Counted from the stretch's first letter, positions 1 through 6,211 are shown. The stretch is DNA of 14,993 nt from Verrucomicrobiota bacterium (GCA_030832235.1 JAURJO010000125.1:1-14993), one strand, 5' to 3'. The notes: generated by a model from the letters alone, not told the origin. Made by a program: numbers and translations.

Positions 1-2
1 AG

Positions 3-632
3 AACGCCTGCCGCGAGGCGGCCCGCACCCTCGGCGTGCCCTTCACCGAGGAACCCGGAGAGGCCGCTTTCTACGGTCCGAAGATCGACTTCGTGATCAA
101 GGACGTGATCGGCCGCGAGTGGCAGCTCGGCACCGTGCAGGTCGACTACAACCTGCCGATCCGCTTCGACCTGTCCTACATCGGGGCTGACAACCAGCCG
201 CACCGGCCGGTCATGATCCATCGCGCGCCGTTCGGCTCCATGGAGCGTTTCTGCGGCGTGCTCATCGAGCACTTCGCCGGCGATTTCCCCCTGTGGCTGG
301 CCCCCGAGCAGGTGCGTCTCGTGCCTATCAGCGAGAAAACCCTCGAGCACTCCCGCGCCCTCCTCGCCCGCCTCAAGGCGGAGGGGCTCCGCGCCACCCT
401 CGACGAACACAGCGACAAGCTGGGCGCCAAGATCCGCCGCGCCGAGATCGACAAGGTGCCGTACACCCTCGTCATCGGGCAAAAGGAGGCGGAGGCCAAC
501 AGCGTGTCCGTCCGCTCCCGCGCCCGCGGCGACGAGGGCGTGCTCACCTCCGACGCCTGCGTCGCGCGCCTGAAGGCGGAAGTCGCCAGCCGCGCGCTGC
601 CCGACAAACGCAAGGCCGCCGCTCCCGCCTGA
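3..632 (+). CDS. thrS: Threonine--tRNA ligase, C-terminal part (5' end outside window)
   Basis: Cytoplasmic class II aminoacyl-tRNA synthetase that charges tRNA-Thr. The reading frame is open from base 3, so the window holds only the last 209 codons; a GTG at 36 is internal, not a start. The visible part covers the end of the catalytic core, with the GPKIDF strand, the WQLGTVQVDYNLP stretch, and HRAPFGSMERF. In the last, the His matches the third zinc ligand of the family and the Arg is the motif 3 arginine. The anticodon-binding domain follows, from about LAPEQVRLVPIS, with the typical GAKIRRAEIDKVPY and VIGQKE segments. It ends normally with a short basic/Ala-rich tail and TGA. It is not followed by infC-rpmI-rplT, a common thrS context elsewhere; instead it meets glnK tail to tail at a shared terminator. 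The family assignment is very secure. Confidence 0.97.
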   Translation, partial: NACREAARTLGVPFTEEPGEAAFYGPKIDFVIKDVIGREWQLGTVQVDYNLPIRFDLSYIGADNQPHRPVMIHRAPFGSMERFCGVLIEHFAGDFPLWLAPEQVRLVPISEKTLEHSRALLARLKAEGLRATLDEHSDKLGAKIRRAEIDKVPYTLVIGQKEAEANSVSVRSRARGDEGVLTSDACVARLKAEVASRALPDKRKAAAPA

Positions 633-663
633 TCTCCGGCGTCGGACCAGGAATCCGGCCGAC

Positions 664-696
664 AAAAAAGGCGGGCCCCGAGGGGCCCGCCTTTTT
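664..696. terminator. Bidirectional intrinsic terminator between thrS and glnK
   Basis: A GGCGGGCCCC arm (670-679) pairs perfectly with GGGGCCCGCC (682-691) across a tiny GA loop. The stem has six A (664-669) on its left and five T (692-696) on its right, so it can end transcription from either strand. It sits about 30 bases after the thrS stop and 12 bases beyond the glnK stop, where both converging genes need an end. Confidence 0.93.
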
Positions 697-708
697 ATTA
701 CAGTATGA

Positions 709-1047
709 TCAGACCGCGGCTTCGCCGCGCTCATCGGTGCGGATCCGCACCACCTCCTCGAGCGGCAGGACGAAGATCTTGCCGTCGCCGATCTTCCCCG
801 TCTTCGCGGCCTTCGCGATGGTGTCGACCGCCTTGGCGGCGGTTTCATCTGAAACCGCGACCTCAATCTTAACCTTCGGCAGGAAGTCCACGGTGTATTC
901 GCTGCCCCGGTAGATCTCGGTGTGGCCTTTCTGGCGGCCAAAGCCTTTGACCTCCGTGACTGTCATTCCCTCGATGCCGGCGCCGGCGAGGGCCTCCTTC
1001 ACTTCCTCGACCTTGAACGGCTTGATGATGGCGATGATGAGTTTCAT
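709..1047 (-). CDS. glnK: P-II family nitrogen regulatory protein (GlnK/GlnB)
   Basis: Trimeric cytoplasmic signal protein that senses ATP/ADP and 2-oxoglutarate and controls ammonium uptake and nitrogen metabolism. The 112-aa length is exactly that of the family. It starts MKLIIAIIKPF, carries the T-loop (about residues 37-55) with Tyr51 in GSEYTVDFLPK, the usual uridylylation site, and has the B-loop nucleotide motif TGKIGDGKIFV near residue 82. Leu3 and Ile5 are GlnK-like, while Asp54 is more GlnB-like, so sequence alone does not fix the paralogue. Position just after amt (26 bases between amt stop and this start) points to GlnK, which plugs the ammonium channel when nitrogen is plentiful. 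It is presumably co-transcribed with amt from the sigma-54 promoter. No clear Shine-Dalgarno precedes the ATG. Confidence 0.95.
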   Translation of the reverse strand: MKLIIAIIKPFKVEEVKEALAGAGIEGMTVTEVKGFGRQKGHTEIYRGSEYTVDFLPKVKIEVAVSDETAAKAVDTIAKAAKTGKIGDGKIFVLPLEEVVRIRTDERGEAAV

Positions 1048-1073
1048 GGGATGGCTGGTTTGAGGTTAATGGG

Positions 1074-2600
1074 TCAGGACTTGGCCTCGTAAATGTAGCC
1101 TTCCTCACCGTGGTCGGTGATATCGAGGCCCTCCTGCTCGGCCTCGACCGTCGGCCGGAGACCCACGATCGCCTTGACGATGAAGGCGAGGATCACGGTC
1201 GCAACGACCGACAGCGCGAGCGTGAGCGCGACAGCCTTGACCTGCTCAAGCAGGAGGCTCTTGCCGACGATCTCCTTGAGATTCGTGTTCAGATTGCTGT
1301 TCACGGAGGCGTTGGCGAAAACGCCCGAGAGCAGAGCGCCGAGGGTACCGCCGACCGCGTGGACACCGAAGGTGTCGAGGGCGTCGTCATACTTCAGCAT
1401 CTGCTTCAACTTGGTGCAGGCGAAGAACGGGATCGCGCCGGCCAGGATACCGAGAGGAACCGAAGATCCGGGGGTGATGAAACCGCACGCGGGCGTCACG
1501 ACCACGAGACCAGCGACGGCGCCGGAGCAGAATCCGAGGACGCTGGCCTTGCCGCGGGTGAAGTACTCCAGGGCGCCCCAGGCGAAGGAGGCCACGCCAG
1601 CCGCCAGGGTCGTCGTGGCGAAGGCGTTCGAAGCGACGCCGTCCGCAGCGACCGCCGAGCCCGCGTTGAAGCCGTACCAACCCACCCAGAGCATGCCGGT
1701 GCCGATCATGCAGAGCACGAGGCTGTGCGGGGGCATCGGGGTTTTTCCGAAGCCGAGGCGCGGTCCTAGAATCAGGCAGAGCACGAGCGCGGACCAACCC
1801 GAGGACATGTGCACCACGGTGCCTCCGGCGAAGTCGATCGCCTTGATGGAGGCGCCGGAATTCCAGACACCATTCATGAAGCCGGTCACGCCCCACACCA
1901 TGTGCGCCAGCGGGATGTAGACCACGAACATCCAAAGCGTCACGAAGAGCAGCAGCGCGGAGAACTTCATGCGCTCGGCGATCGCGCCGACGATCAGCGC
2001 CGGCGTGATGATCGCGAACATGAGCTGGTACATCGCGAAGACATTCTGGGAGACCCATGCGGCGTAGTCGGTGTTCGGCACGCTATCGACGCCGGCCAGG
2101 AAGAAGAACTCCGTGCCGCCGAGGAAGGGGCTGTTGAAGCTCTTGCCGAAGACCAGACTATAGCCCACCGCCCACCAGATGATCGTGACGAGGCCGGCGA
2201 TGCCCAGGCACTGCGCCATCACCGAGAGTACGTTTTTCGTACGCACCAGACCCCCGTAGAAGAGCGCCAGGCCGGGCAGCGTCATGAAGAGCACCAGTGC
2301 GGCGCAAATCATCATGAAGCCGTTGTGGCCGGGTCCGGCGATTCCCACGGACGGCGTCGTCAACCCCGCGGGGATCGTGGGATTACCGTCCTTGTCCTTC
2401 GGCCCAACCTTGAGCGGCGCACTCGGGTCGGTGTTGTTCATGTAGGCCTCGAGACCCGCGATACGCTGTTCAAGCGACGGGGCCGGGGGCGGCGGCGCGG
2501 CCGGGGCGGCGGGAGCCTGGGCGAGGAGCGAGCCGGCGGACAGCCCGGCGGCGAGCAGACAAGCGAGTGTCTTGAGGAGGCGAGGACGTGGACGGGTCAT
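1074..2600 (-). CDS. amt: Ammonium transporter (Amt family)
   Basis: Inner-membrane trimeric channel that conducts ammonium/ammonia. I chose the ATG at 2600 (508 aa) over the upstream in-frame ATG at 2648 because it starts a clean signal peptide: basic RPRPRLLK, a hydrophobic stretch, then a cleavage-like AQA near residue 29. A Pro/Ala-rich periplasmic segment with a short LEQRIAGLEAYMNN helix (residues 30-90) precedes eleven-helix Amt core sequence. Family residues present are Asp256 in DFAGGTVVH, the twin pore histidines His264 and His414 (TFGVHAVGG), and the conserved cytosolic tail EGLDITDHGEEGY, which contacts P-II proteins. glnK follows directly on the same strand. A sigma-54 promoter lies about 87 bases upstream of the chosen start, indicating nitrogen-starvation control. 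No Shine-Dalgarno is visible at either start. Confidence 0.96.
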   Translation of the reverse strand: MTRPRPRLLKTLACLLAAGLSAGSLLAQAPAAPAAPPPPAPSLEQRIAGLEAYMNNTDPSAPLKVGPKDKDGNPTIPAGLTTPSVGIAGPGHNGFMMICAALVLFMTLPGLALFYGGLVRTKNVLSVMAQCLGIAGLVTIIWWAVGYSLVFGKSFNSPFLGGTEFFFLAGVDSVPNTDYAAWVSQNVFAMYQLMFAIITPALIVGAIAERMKFSALLLFVTLWMFVVYIPLAHMVWGVTGFMNGVWNSGASIKAIDFAGGTVVHMSSGWSALVLCLILGPRLGFGKTPMPPHSLVLCMIGTGMLWVGWYGFNAGSAVAADGVASNAFATTTLAAGVASFAWGALEYFTRGKASVLGFCSGAVAGLVVVTPACGFITPGSSVPLGILAGAIPFFACTKLKQMLKYDDALDTFGVHAVGGTLGALLSGVFANASVNSNLNTNLKEIVGKSLLLEQVKAVALTLALSVVATVILAFIVKAIVGLRPTVEAEQEGLDITDHGEEGYIYEAKS

Positions 2601-2686
2601 GTTCGTGGAGGTTGTTTTCGACCTGCCCTCACTCCCCGCTCGCACCATTCGACCAGGGAGAAAAAGCAGAACGTGACACCTGCCTT

Positions 2687-2703
2687 AGCAACGCGCGTGC
2701 CAA
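2687..2703 (-). promoter_or_regulatory. Sigma-54 (RpoN) promoter for amt-glnK
   Basis: Read on the minus strand this is TTGGCACG-CGCG-TTGCT, matching the sigma-54 consensus TTGGCACG-N4-TTGCA/T at every defined base. The invariant GG (2701-2700) and GC (2689-2688) are separated by exactly 10 bases. Transcription would start near 2677, leaving a leader of about 77 bases to the chosen amt start. Sigma-54 control of amt-glnK is well known in proteobacteria; its use here is inferred from the motif and position. Confidence 0.88.
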
Positions 2704-2735
2704 CCGCGGCGCCAGGGATTTTCCCGCGCGAAACG

Positions 2736-2759
2736 CGGCGCGTTGAAGCACCCGCGCCG
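2736..2759. promoter_or_regulatory. Inverted repeat, possible activator site upstream of the amt promoter
   Basis: CGGCGCG (2736-2742) and CGCGCCG (2753-2759) are perfect inverted 7-base arms around a 10-base spacer. The centre lies about 70 bases upstream of the predicted start point, near where enhancer-binding proteins of sigma-54 promoters bind. It does not match the NtrC consensus TGCACC-N5-GGTGCA, and such GC-only arms can arise by chance in this genome. Confidence 0.3.
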
Positions 2760-2856
2760 ATCCACGAAACACGAGCTAACGGAGACTCGGAAGTCGTGCG
2801 AGACTGGGGAGACAAAGAAGACGCGGCGGCGTTTTACTCATCGGCGCTATCTGCGA

Positions 2857-2979
2857 AATCCACGGATAAAGACGCGGAACGAGACGGGAGCGCATCACGA
2901 ACCGGGGACTTGAACAGAAGGCCGGGAAGTTCGTCGTGGCTGAGTTTTCCGCATCCGTGCTTCCCGTGAAATTCGTGGG
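2857..2979. repeat. Degenerate CACGGAT-type interspersed repeat copies
   Basis: Plus-strand 2857-2871 reads AATCCACGGATAAAG, and the minus strand of 2951-2979 reads CCACGAATTTCACGGGAAGC followed by ACGGATGC. Both are variants of the word family ACCACGAATTTCACGGAT(AA)CACGGATG, which I know from intergenic regions of Opitutaceae and related bacteria. The two copies lie in opposite orientation about 80 bases apart. Extent and copy number outside this window cannot be judged from here. Confidence 0.55.
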
Positions 2980-3053
2980 CGACCACGCGAAGCGAGCCGG
3001 AAGCGCCTTCGGCGGCACGTCTCCTCGGAATAATCCGCGGTGAGCTTGCCCCC

Positions 3054-3115
3054 GTAGCCTCGCGTAGGTGGGCCCTACTTCGCTGCGCCTTCGAATGGCA
3101 GGCGGCCGCGGCTAC
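3054..3115. repeat. Palindromic GTAGCC...GGCTAC repeat element
   Basis: The segment is bounded by imperfect inverted ends, GTAGCCTCGCG (3054-3064) and CCGCGGCTAC (3106-3115). Inside is a small hairpin with arms GTAGG and CCTAC (3064-3078). A related half, TGTAGCCGAGGG, recurs at 3263-3273 with its own hairpin. Bounded inverted ends without coding content fit a short non-autonomous or REP-like intergenic element. Confidence 0.5.
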
Positions 3116-3128
3116 ACCGAAAGCGCGT

Positions 3129-3217
3129 CATCCGTGTCGCTCCGGGTGCAATCCGTGGTTGAACGTGGATTGTGAGGCTGGAGCCGCTCCTGTGAGTTCT
3201 GCGCCTTTTGACGGCCA
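3129..3217. repeat. Degenerate ATCCGTG-word repeat block
   Basis: Plus-strand words CATCCGTGTC (3129-3138) and CAATCCGTGGTTGAACG (3149-3165) form the complement of the same CAACCACGGATTGCACGGATGACACGGATG-like family seen at 2857-2979. A further CTGTGAGTTCTGCGCCTTTTGACGGCCA-like stretch (3190-3217) follows and belongs, as far as I recognise it, to the same broad repeat family. The block is diverged, suggesting an old insertion. Confidence 0.55.
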
Positions 3218-3266
3218 TCACTGGTTTTTCCGACTGCGCCTCCGTACCGTTGCCCCTCCGATGTAG

Positions 3267-3290
3267 CCGAGGGCGCTCCCCTCGGATTTT
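3267..3290. repeat. Hairpin with following T-run in the repeat region
   Basis: CCGAGGG (3267-3273) and CCCTCGG (3279-3285) form a perfect 7-bp stem with a 5-base loop, followed by ATTTT. It resembles a weak plus-strand terminator, but no plus-strand gene precedes it. It begins with TGTAGCC like the element at 3054-3115, so a palindromic repeat is the better reading. Confidence 0.45.
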
Positions 3291-3463
3291 ACGAATCCCG
3301 TTTCGAAATTTCCGCCCCCCCAAAGGACTGAACCTAATCGCGACATCCTCCGCGACGAGCGGCCGCGGCGACACGGTAGGCGTTTCGAGAATGGATTTCC
3401 AGATTCCACGGTTCCCGAGCGTTCCACGGGCAACCCGGATCGGTCTCGTGCCTTTGGCGCCTG

Positions 3464-3489
3464 CCCGCCCTTGGCTTGGCGAAGGCGGG
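3464..3489. repeat. Palindromic GGCGGG hairpin downstream of xerD
   Basis: CCCGCC (3464-3469) and GGCGGG (3484-3489) can pair around a 14-base loop containing CTTGGCTTGGCGAA. The CTTCGCCAAG...GGCGGGCAGGC wording on the minus strand resembles a common intergenic repeat of GC-rich bacteria. It lies some 47 bases past the xerD stop. There is no T-run on the minus strand, so it is not a convincing intrinsic terminator. Confidence 0.35.
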
Positions 3490-3535
3490 AGTCTCGTGGT
3501 TTCAACCGCTTCCCTTGCGGCGGAACCGCGCCAGG

Positions 3536-4468
3536 CTATCCGTCCTCGCGATTGCGCGGATGGAAGCGGGCGTGCTGGTCGACGATCCTTCCGGGATCAA
3601 CCGCCGTGTAGATCTGCGTGGTGGAGATGCTCGCGTGGCCAAGCATCTCCTGAATCGCGCGCAGATCCGCCCCACCGCCGAGCAGATGCGAGGCGAACGA
3701 ATGACGCAGCGCGTGCGGCTTCACGGTATCGGGAATCCCCGCGCGCCGAGCGTGCTTCTTCACGATCATCCACACCGCCACGCGCGAAATCGGGCGCCCG
3801 TGATGGTTCAGGAAAACGTGGCTGCCGGTGTGCGTCCGGACCAATCCGGGCCGGCCGGCGGTCAGATACGTCGTGAGCGCATCGCACGCGCGGCCGCCGA
3901 CCGGAACGACGCGTTCCTTCGAGCCCTTCCCCAGCACGCGCACCAATCCCTCCACCGGATCGACCTCCTGTATGCGCAGTGCGACGAGCTCGGATACCCG
4001 CAGGCCGCTGGAGTAAAAAAGCTCGAGGATGGCGCGATCGCGCAGGGCAAACGGTCCACCGCCCGACGGCGCCTCCACGAGTTTCGCGATGTCCGCCGGC
4101 GGCAGCGTCCGCGGGATACGCCGGCCGGGTTTCGGGCCCTCCAGCAACGCCGTAAAATCATCTTCCCGCCGGCGTTCACGCACGAGGTGGCGCGACAGCA
4201 TGCGCAGCGCGGAGAGCTTTCGCGCCAGGCTCGTCGCCCGGTACTCCGCCGCGCCAAGGGAACTGATCCACTCCGAGGCTTGCGCGGTCGTGACTGCTAA
4301 CCATCCACCGACTCCGCGTCCTTGGAAAAAATCCGCCGCCTGATCGAGGTCGCGCCGGTAGGCGGCGAGCGTGTTGGCCGAGAGCCCTCGCTCCAGGCCA
4401 AGGTAAGCGAGGAAGGATTCAGTGTCGGCCGCGAAGGCTTCCGGAGCGCGGCTGTGGTCGGACCGCAT
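3536..4468 (-). CDS. xerD: Site-specific tyrosine recombinase XerD
   Basis: Cytoplasmic recombinase that with XerC resolves chromosome dimers at dif near the division septum. The 310 aa compare with about 298 in E. coli. An N-terminal SAM-like core-binding domain (about residues 13-100, LGLERGLSANTLAAYRRDL) precedes the catalytic domain. All catalytic residues are visible: Arg157 in SGLRVSEL, the Lys of GKGSKER (about 181), His252 and Arg255 in HALRHSF, His278 in LGHAS, and Tyr287 in TTQIYT. GADLRAIQEMLGH and the HPR near the C-terminus favour XerD over XerC. The ATG at 4468 is the only usual start before the N-terminal domain, yet it lies 5 bases from the T-run of the infA terminator and has no Shine-Dalgarno. 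No phage or integron genes are nearby, so a housekeeping role is likely. Confidence 0.9.
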   Translation of the reverse strand: MRSDHSRAPEAFAADTESFLAYLGLERGLSANTLAAYRRDLDQAADFFQGRGVGGWLAVTTAQASEWISSLGAAEYRATSLARKLSALRMLSRHLVRERRREDDFTALLEGPKPGRRIPRTLPPADIAKLVEAPSGGGPFALRDRAILELFYSSGLRVSELVALRIQEVDPVEGLVRVLGKGSKERVVPVGGRACDALTTYLTAGRPGLVRTHTGSHVFLNHHGRPISRVAVWMIVKKHARRAGIPDTVKPHALRHSFASHLLGGGADLRAIQEMLGHASISTTQIYTAVDPGRIVDQHARFHPRNREDG

Positions 4469-4473
4469 GGGCG

Positions 4474-4502
4474 AAAAAAAGACGCCCCGCGGAGGGGGCG
4501 TC
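4474..4502 (-). terminator. Intrinsic terminator downstream of infA
   Basis: On the minus strand GACGCCCC-type arms (4495-4502 with 4481-4488) form a perfect 8-bp GC-rich stem around a 6-base loop, followed by seven T (4480-4474). It lies 20 bases after the infA stop and ends 5 bases before the xerD ATG, so it separates the two genes or acts as a read-through control point for xerD. Confidence 0.9.
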
Positions 4503-4522
4503 GACGTGATTCGGGGCGCGGC

Positions 4523-4789
4523 TCAGTAATGGCGCCGCCGCGGCATCGGCGGGGGCGGCGGATTGGATTCCTTCATCCGGAAGGTGATCCGGGCCTTCTC
4601 CAGGTCGTACGGGCTCATCTCCATCTTCACCATGTCGCCGGCGGCAATCTTGATGAAGTTCTTCCGCAGCTTGCCCGAAATGTGGGCGAGGACGACGTGG
4701 CCGTTGGCCAGCTGCACCTTGAACATGGTTCCCGGGAGGACCGCCACCACCTTGCCCTCCACTTCTATCGCATTCGCATCAGAGGCCAT
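4523..4789 (-). CDS. infA: Translation initiation factor IF-1 with C-terminal Pro-rich tail
   Basis: Small OB-fold protein that occupies the ribosomal A site on the 30S subunit during initiation. The S1/OB domain spans about residues 7-72, with hallmark stretches VLPGTMFKVQLANGHVV, AHISGKLRKNFI and MSPYDLEKARITFR. At 88 aa it is longer than the usual roughly 72. The extra C-terminus reads ESNPPPPPMPRRRHY, with five consecutive prolines and a basic end. The ATG is the only sensible start, though no Shine-Dalgarno is seen. It is divergent from tadA across 103 bases and is followed by a strong terminator. Whether it is the only IF-1 gene of the genome cannot be told from this window. Confidence 0.95.
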   Translation of the reverse strand: MASDANAIEVEGKVVAVLPGTMFKVQLANGHVVLAHISGKLRKNFIKIAAGDMVKMEMSPYDLEKARITFRMKESNPPPPPMPRRRHY

Positions 4790-4841
4790 GGGCGGCGGTA
4801 CGGGAAAAGGTGATCGGCATAGGTGGCGTTGGCAAAAGCCC

Positions 4842-4872
4842 TTGTAAGCCAGAGAGCCGCCTCTCTAGTCAA
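4842..4872 (-). promoter_or_regulatory. Possible promoter and dyad for infA
   Basis: On the minus strand TTGACT (4872-4867) resembles a -35 box; the best downstream match, TTACAA (4847-4842), is poor and 19 bases away. Between them AGAGAG (4851-4856) and CTCTCT (4861-4866) form a perfect 6-bp dyad with a 4-base centre, overlapping the promoter spacer like an operator. This is a weak call based on position in the divergent infA/tadA gap. Confidence 0.3.
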
Positions 4873-4892
4873 GGTTTCCCTCCGCGGAGCCG

Positions 4893-5438
4893 ATGACCGA
4901 AGACCAGCCCGACCTCCCCTGCCCGTTTGAAAAACGGTTCCCTTCGCAGCTGGTCCGCGACGATACGTTCTTCATGGCGCTGGCCTACAACCAGGCGATC
5001 GACGCCTGGAGGCACGATGAAGTCCCGATCGGAGCTGTCATTGAGATCGGCGGCGAAGTGGTCGCCTCCGCGCACAACACCGTCGAGGGCGTCCGCGACC
5101 CCACCGCCCACGCCGAGATGCTCGCTCTTACGCAGGCGGCGCGACACCTCGGTGACTGGCGGCTCGAGGGTGCGACCGTCTTCGTCACCAAGGAGCCCTG
5201 CCCGATGTGTTCCGGCGCCATGTTGATGTCGCGAGTGCGTCGCGTCTGCTACGCCGTCCCCGATCCCAAAATGGGCTGCCTCGGTGGCGCCACCAACCTG
5301 AACGATCTCCCCCGCGTGAACCACCACCTCGAGCTCACCGCCGGCGGCGTGCTCGAGAACGAGTGCCGCGATCTGCTGCAGGCCTTCTTTCGGCTGAAGC
5401 GCGCGAGCAGCGATCCCAGCGCGTCCCCGCAAAGTTGA
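4893..5438 (+). CDS. tadA: tRNA-specific adenosine deaminase TadA
   Basis: Zinc enzyme that converts A34 of tRNA-Arg(ACG) to inosine, so that one tRNA reads several Arg codons. The 181-aa product has a short N-terminal extension (about 22 residues) before the deaminase fold. His73-Ala-Glu75 (zinc ligand and proton shuttle) and Pro102-Cys103-Pro-Met-Cys106 (zinc cysteines) form the active site. The C-terminal NHHLELTAGGVL and LLQAFFRLKR segments are typical of TadA rather than of cytidine or guanine deaminases. A GGAG lies only 3 bases before the ATG, closer than ideal; the Met at residue 28 would cut into the domain, so the upstream ATG is preferred. sodA follows 71 bases later on the same strand. 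Confidence 0.92.
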   Translation: MTEDQPDLPCPFEKRFPSQLVRDDTFFMALAYNQAIDAWRHDEVPIGAVIEIGGEVVASAHNTVEGVRDPTAHAEMLALTQAARHLGDWRLEGATVFVTKEPCPMCSGAMLMSRVRRVCYAVPDPKMGCLGGATNLNDLPRVNHHLELTAGGVLENECRDLLQAFFRLKRASSDPSASPQS

Positions 5439-5509
5439 CGCCCACCTGCGCGGGTGCATGTTCCGCGTCTCCTTTTTCCACCGACACGATCATCAACGAC
5501 AAAACCACC

Positions 5510-6142
5510 ATGGCCTACGAACTCCCGAAGTTGCCCTACGCCCCGACCGCCCTCGAGCCGCACATCGACGCGCGCACGATGGAGATCCACCACGGCAAGC
5601 ACCACAACGCGTACGTCACCAACGCGAACAACCTTCTGAAGGACCACCCGGCCCTCGCCGCGCTGGACGTCAACGCGCTGATCGCCGACCTGTCCAAGGT
5701 CCCCGAGGCCATCCGCGGCGGCGTGCGCAACAACGCCGGCGGCCACAGCAACCATGCGTTCTTCTGGACTATCATGGGCCCCGGCAAGGGTGGCGCTCCC
5801 AAGGGATCCCTCGCCTCGGCCATCAGCGCCACCTTCGGCGACTTCGACAAGTTCAAGGCCGCCTTCGCGCAGGCCGCCGCCACGCGCTTCGGTTCCGGCT
5901 GGGCCTGGCTGTACGTCGGCGCCGACAAGAAACTCGCGATCGGCTCCACCGCGAACCAGGACAGCCCGCTGATGGGCAAGGCCGTTGCCGGCATCGAGGG
6001 TAAGCCTGTCCTCGGTCTCGACGTTTGGGAGCACGCCTACTACCTGAACTTCCAGAACCGCCGGCCGGATTACGTCACCGCCTGGTGGAACGTCGTCGAC
6101 TGGGATGCCGCTGAGGCCAACTACAAGGCCGCAATCGCCTAA
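5510..6142 (+). CDS. sodA: Superoxide dismutase, Mn/Fe family (Mn-type signature)
   Basis: Cytoplasmic enzyme that dismutates superoxide to oxygen and hydrogen peroxide. It has 210 aa, normal for the family, and no signal peptide. Metal ligands are visible at His27 (TMEIHHGKHH), His82 (NAGGHSNHAFFW), Asp171 and His175 (DVWEHAYYL). The Gly-Gly before HSNH and Gln150 in TANQDSP are the pattern of Mn-type enzymes, in contrast to the Gln supplied from the other domain in Fe-types; metal use is still an inference. The frame stays open upstream through the end of tadA, but the family begins at MAYELPKLPY, fixing the ATG at 5510. No Shine-Dalgarno precedes it. A terminator follows. Confidence 0.96.
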   Translation: MAYELPKLPYAPTALEPHIDARTMEIHHGKHHNAYVTNANNLLKDHPALAALDVNALIADLSKVPEAIRGGVRNNAGGHSNHAFFWTIMGPGKGGAPKGSLASAISATFGDFDKFKAAFAQAAATRFGSGWAWLYVGADKKLAIGSTANQDSPLMGKAVAGIEGKPVLGLDVWEHAYYLNFQNRRPDYVTAWWNVVDWDAAEANYKAAIA

Positions 6143-6164
6143 GCAGCCCGTAAACTGTTTCCCG

Positions 6165-6198
6165 AAAGGCCGCGCCGATCGCGCGGCCTTTTTGTTTT
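6165..6198 (+). terminator. Intrinsic terminator after sodA
   Basis: AAAGGCCGCGC (6165-6175) pairs with GCGCGGCCTTT (6181-6191) around a 5-base loop, followed by TTG and TTTT. It lies 23 bases after the sodA stop and 14 bases before the stop of the converging TolB-like gene, which it may also help terminate, though the A-run on that side is short. Confidence 0.9.
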
Positions 6199-6211
6199 CC
6201 CCCACTCGCCC

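Larger units (their letters stand above)
2704..3535. other. Gene-free intergenic region rich in degenerate repeats
   Basis: No reading frame here looks coding. Frames up to about 100 codons exist, but their translations are Arg/Pro/Ser-rich without domain-like patterning, and several run through the repeats. The near end holds the amt promoter and possible upstream site. The rest contains at least five repeat- or hairpin-like segments listed separately, and near 3405-3432 a short near-direct repeat of TTCCACGG. This looks like an accumulation site for mobile or decaying intergenic repeats between two minus-strand transcription units. Confidence 0.7.

Noticed and set aside
2704..2850. NtrC-binding sites upstream of amt
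   Set aside because: No match to TGCACC-N5-GGTGCA was found; only a non-matching dyad is reported.
1809..2969. Plus-strand 386-codon open frame opposite amt and into the intergenic region
   Set aside because: Antisense to clear Amt sequence; translation is His/Arg/Glu-rich and continues through promoter and repeat DNA.
3075..3374. Minus-strand 99-codon frame in the repeat region, as a possible small gene
   Set aside because: It runs across repeat words and hairpins and is Arg/Pro-rich, without a ribosome site or protein-like pattern.
5442..5460. CACC...GGTG hairpin after tadA as a terminator
   Set aside because: The stem is only 4 bp and has no directly following T-run; sodA may simply be co-transcribed.
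5207..5509. Possible N-terminal extension or fusion upstream of superoxide dismutase in the same open frame
   Set aside because: The extension overlaps tadA in another frame; the family begins exactly at MAYELPKLPY.
5249..6205. Minus-strand 318-codon open frame opposite sodA
   Set aside because: The superoxide dismutase on the plus strand has all four metal ligands; this frame is a Gly/Val-rich shadow.
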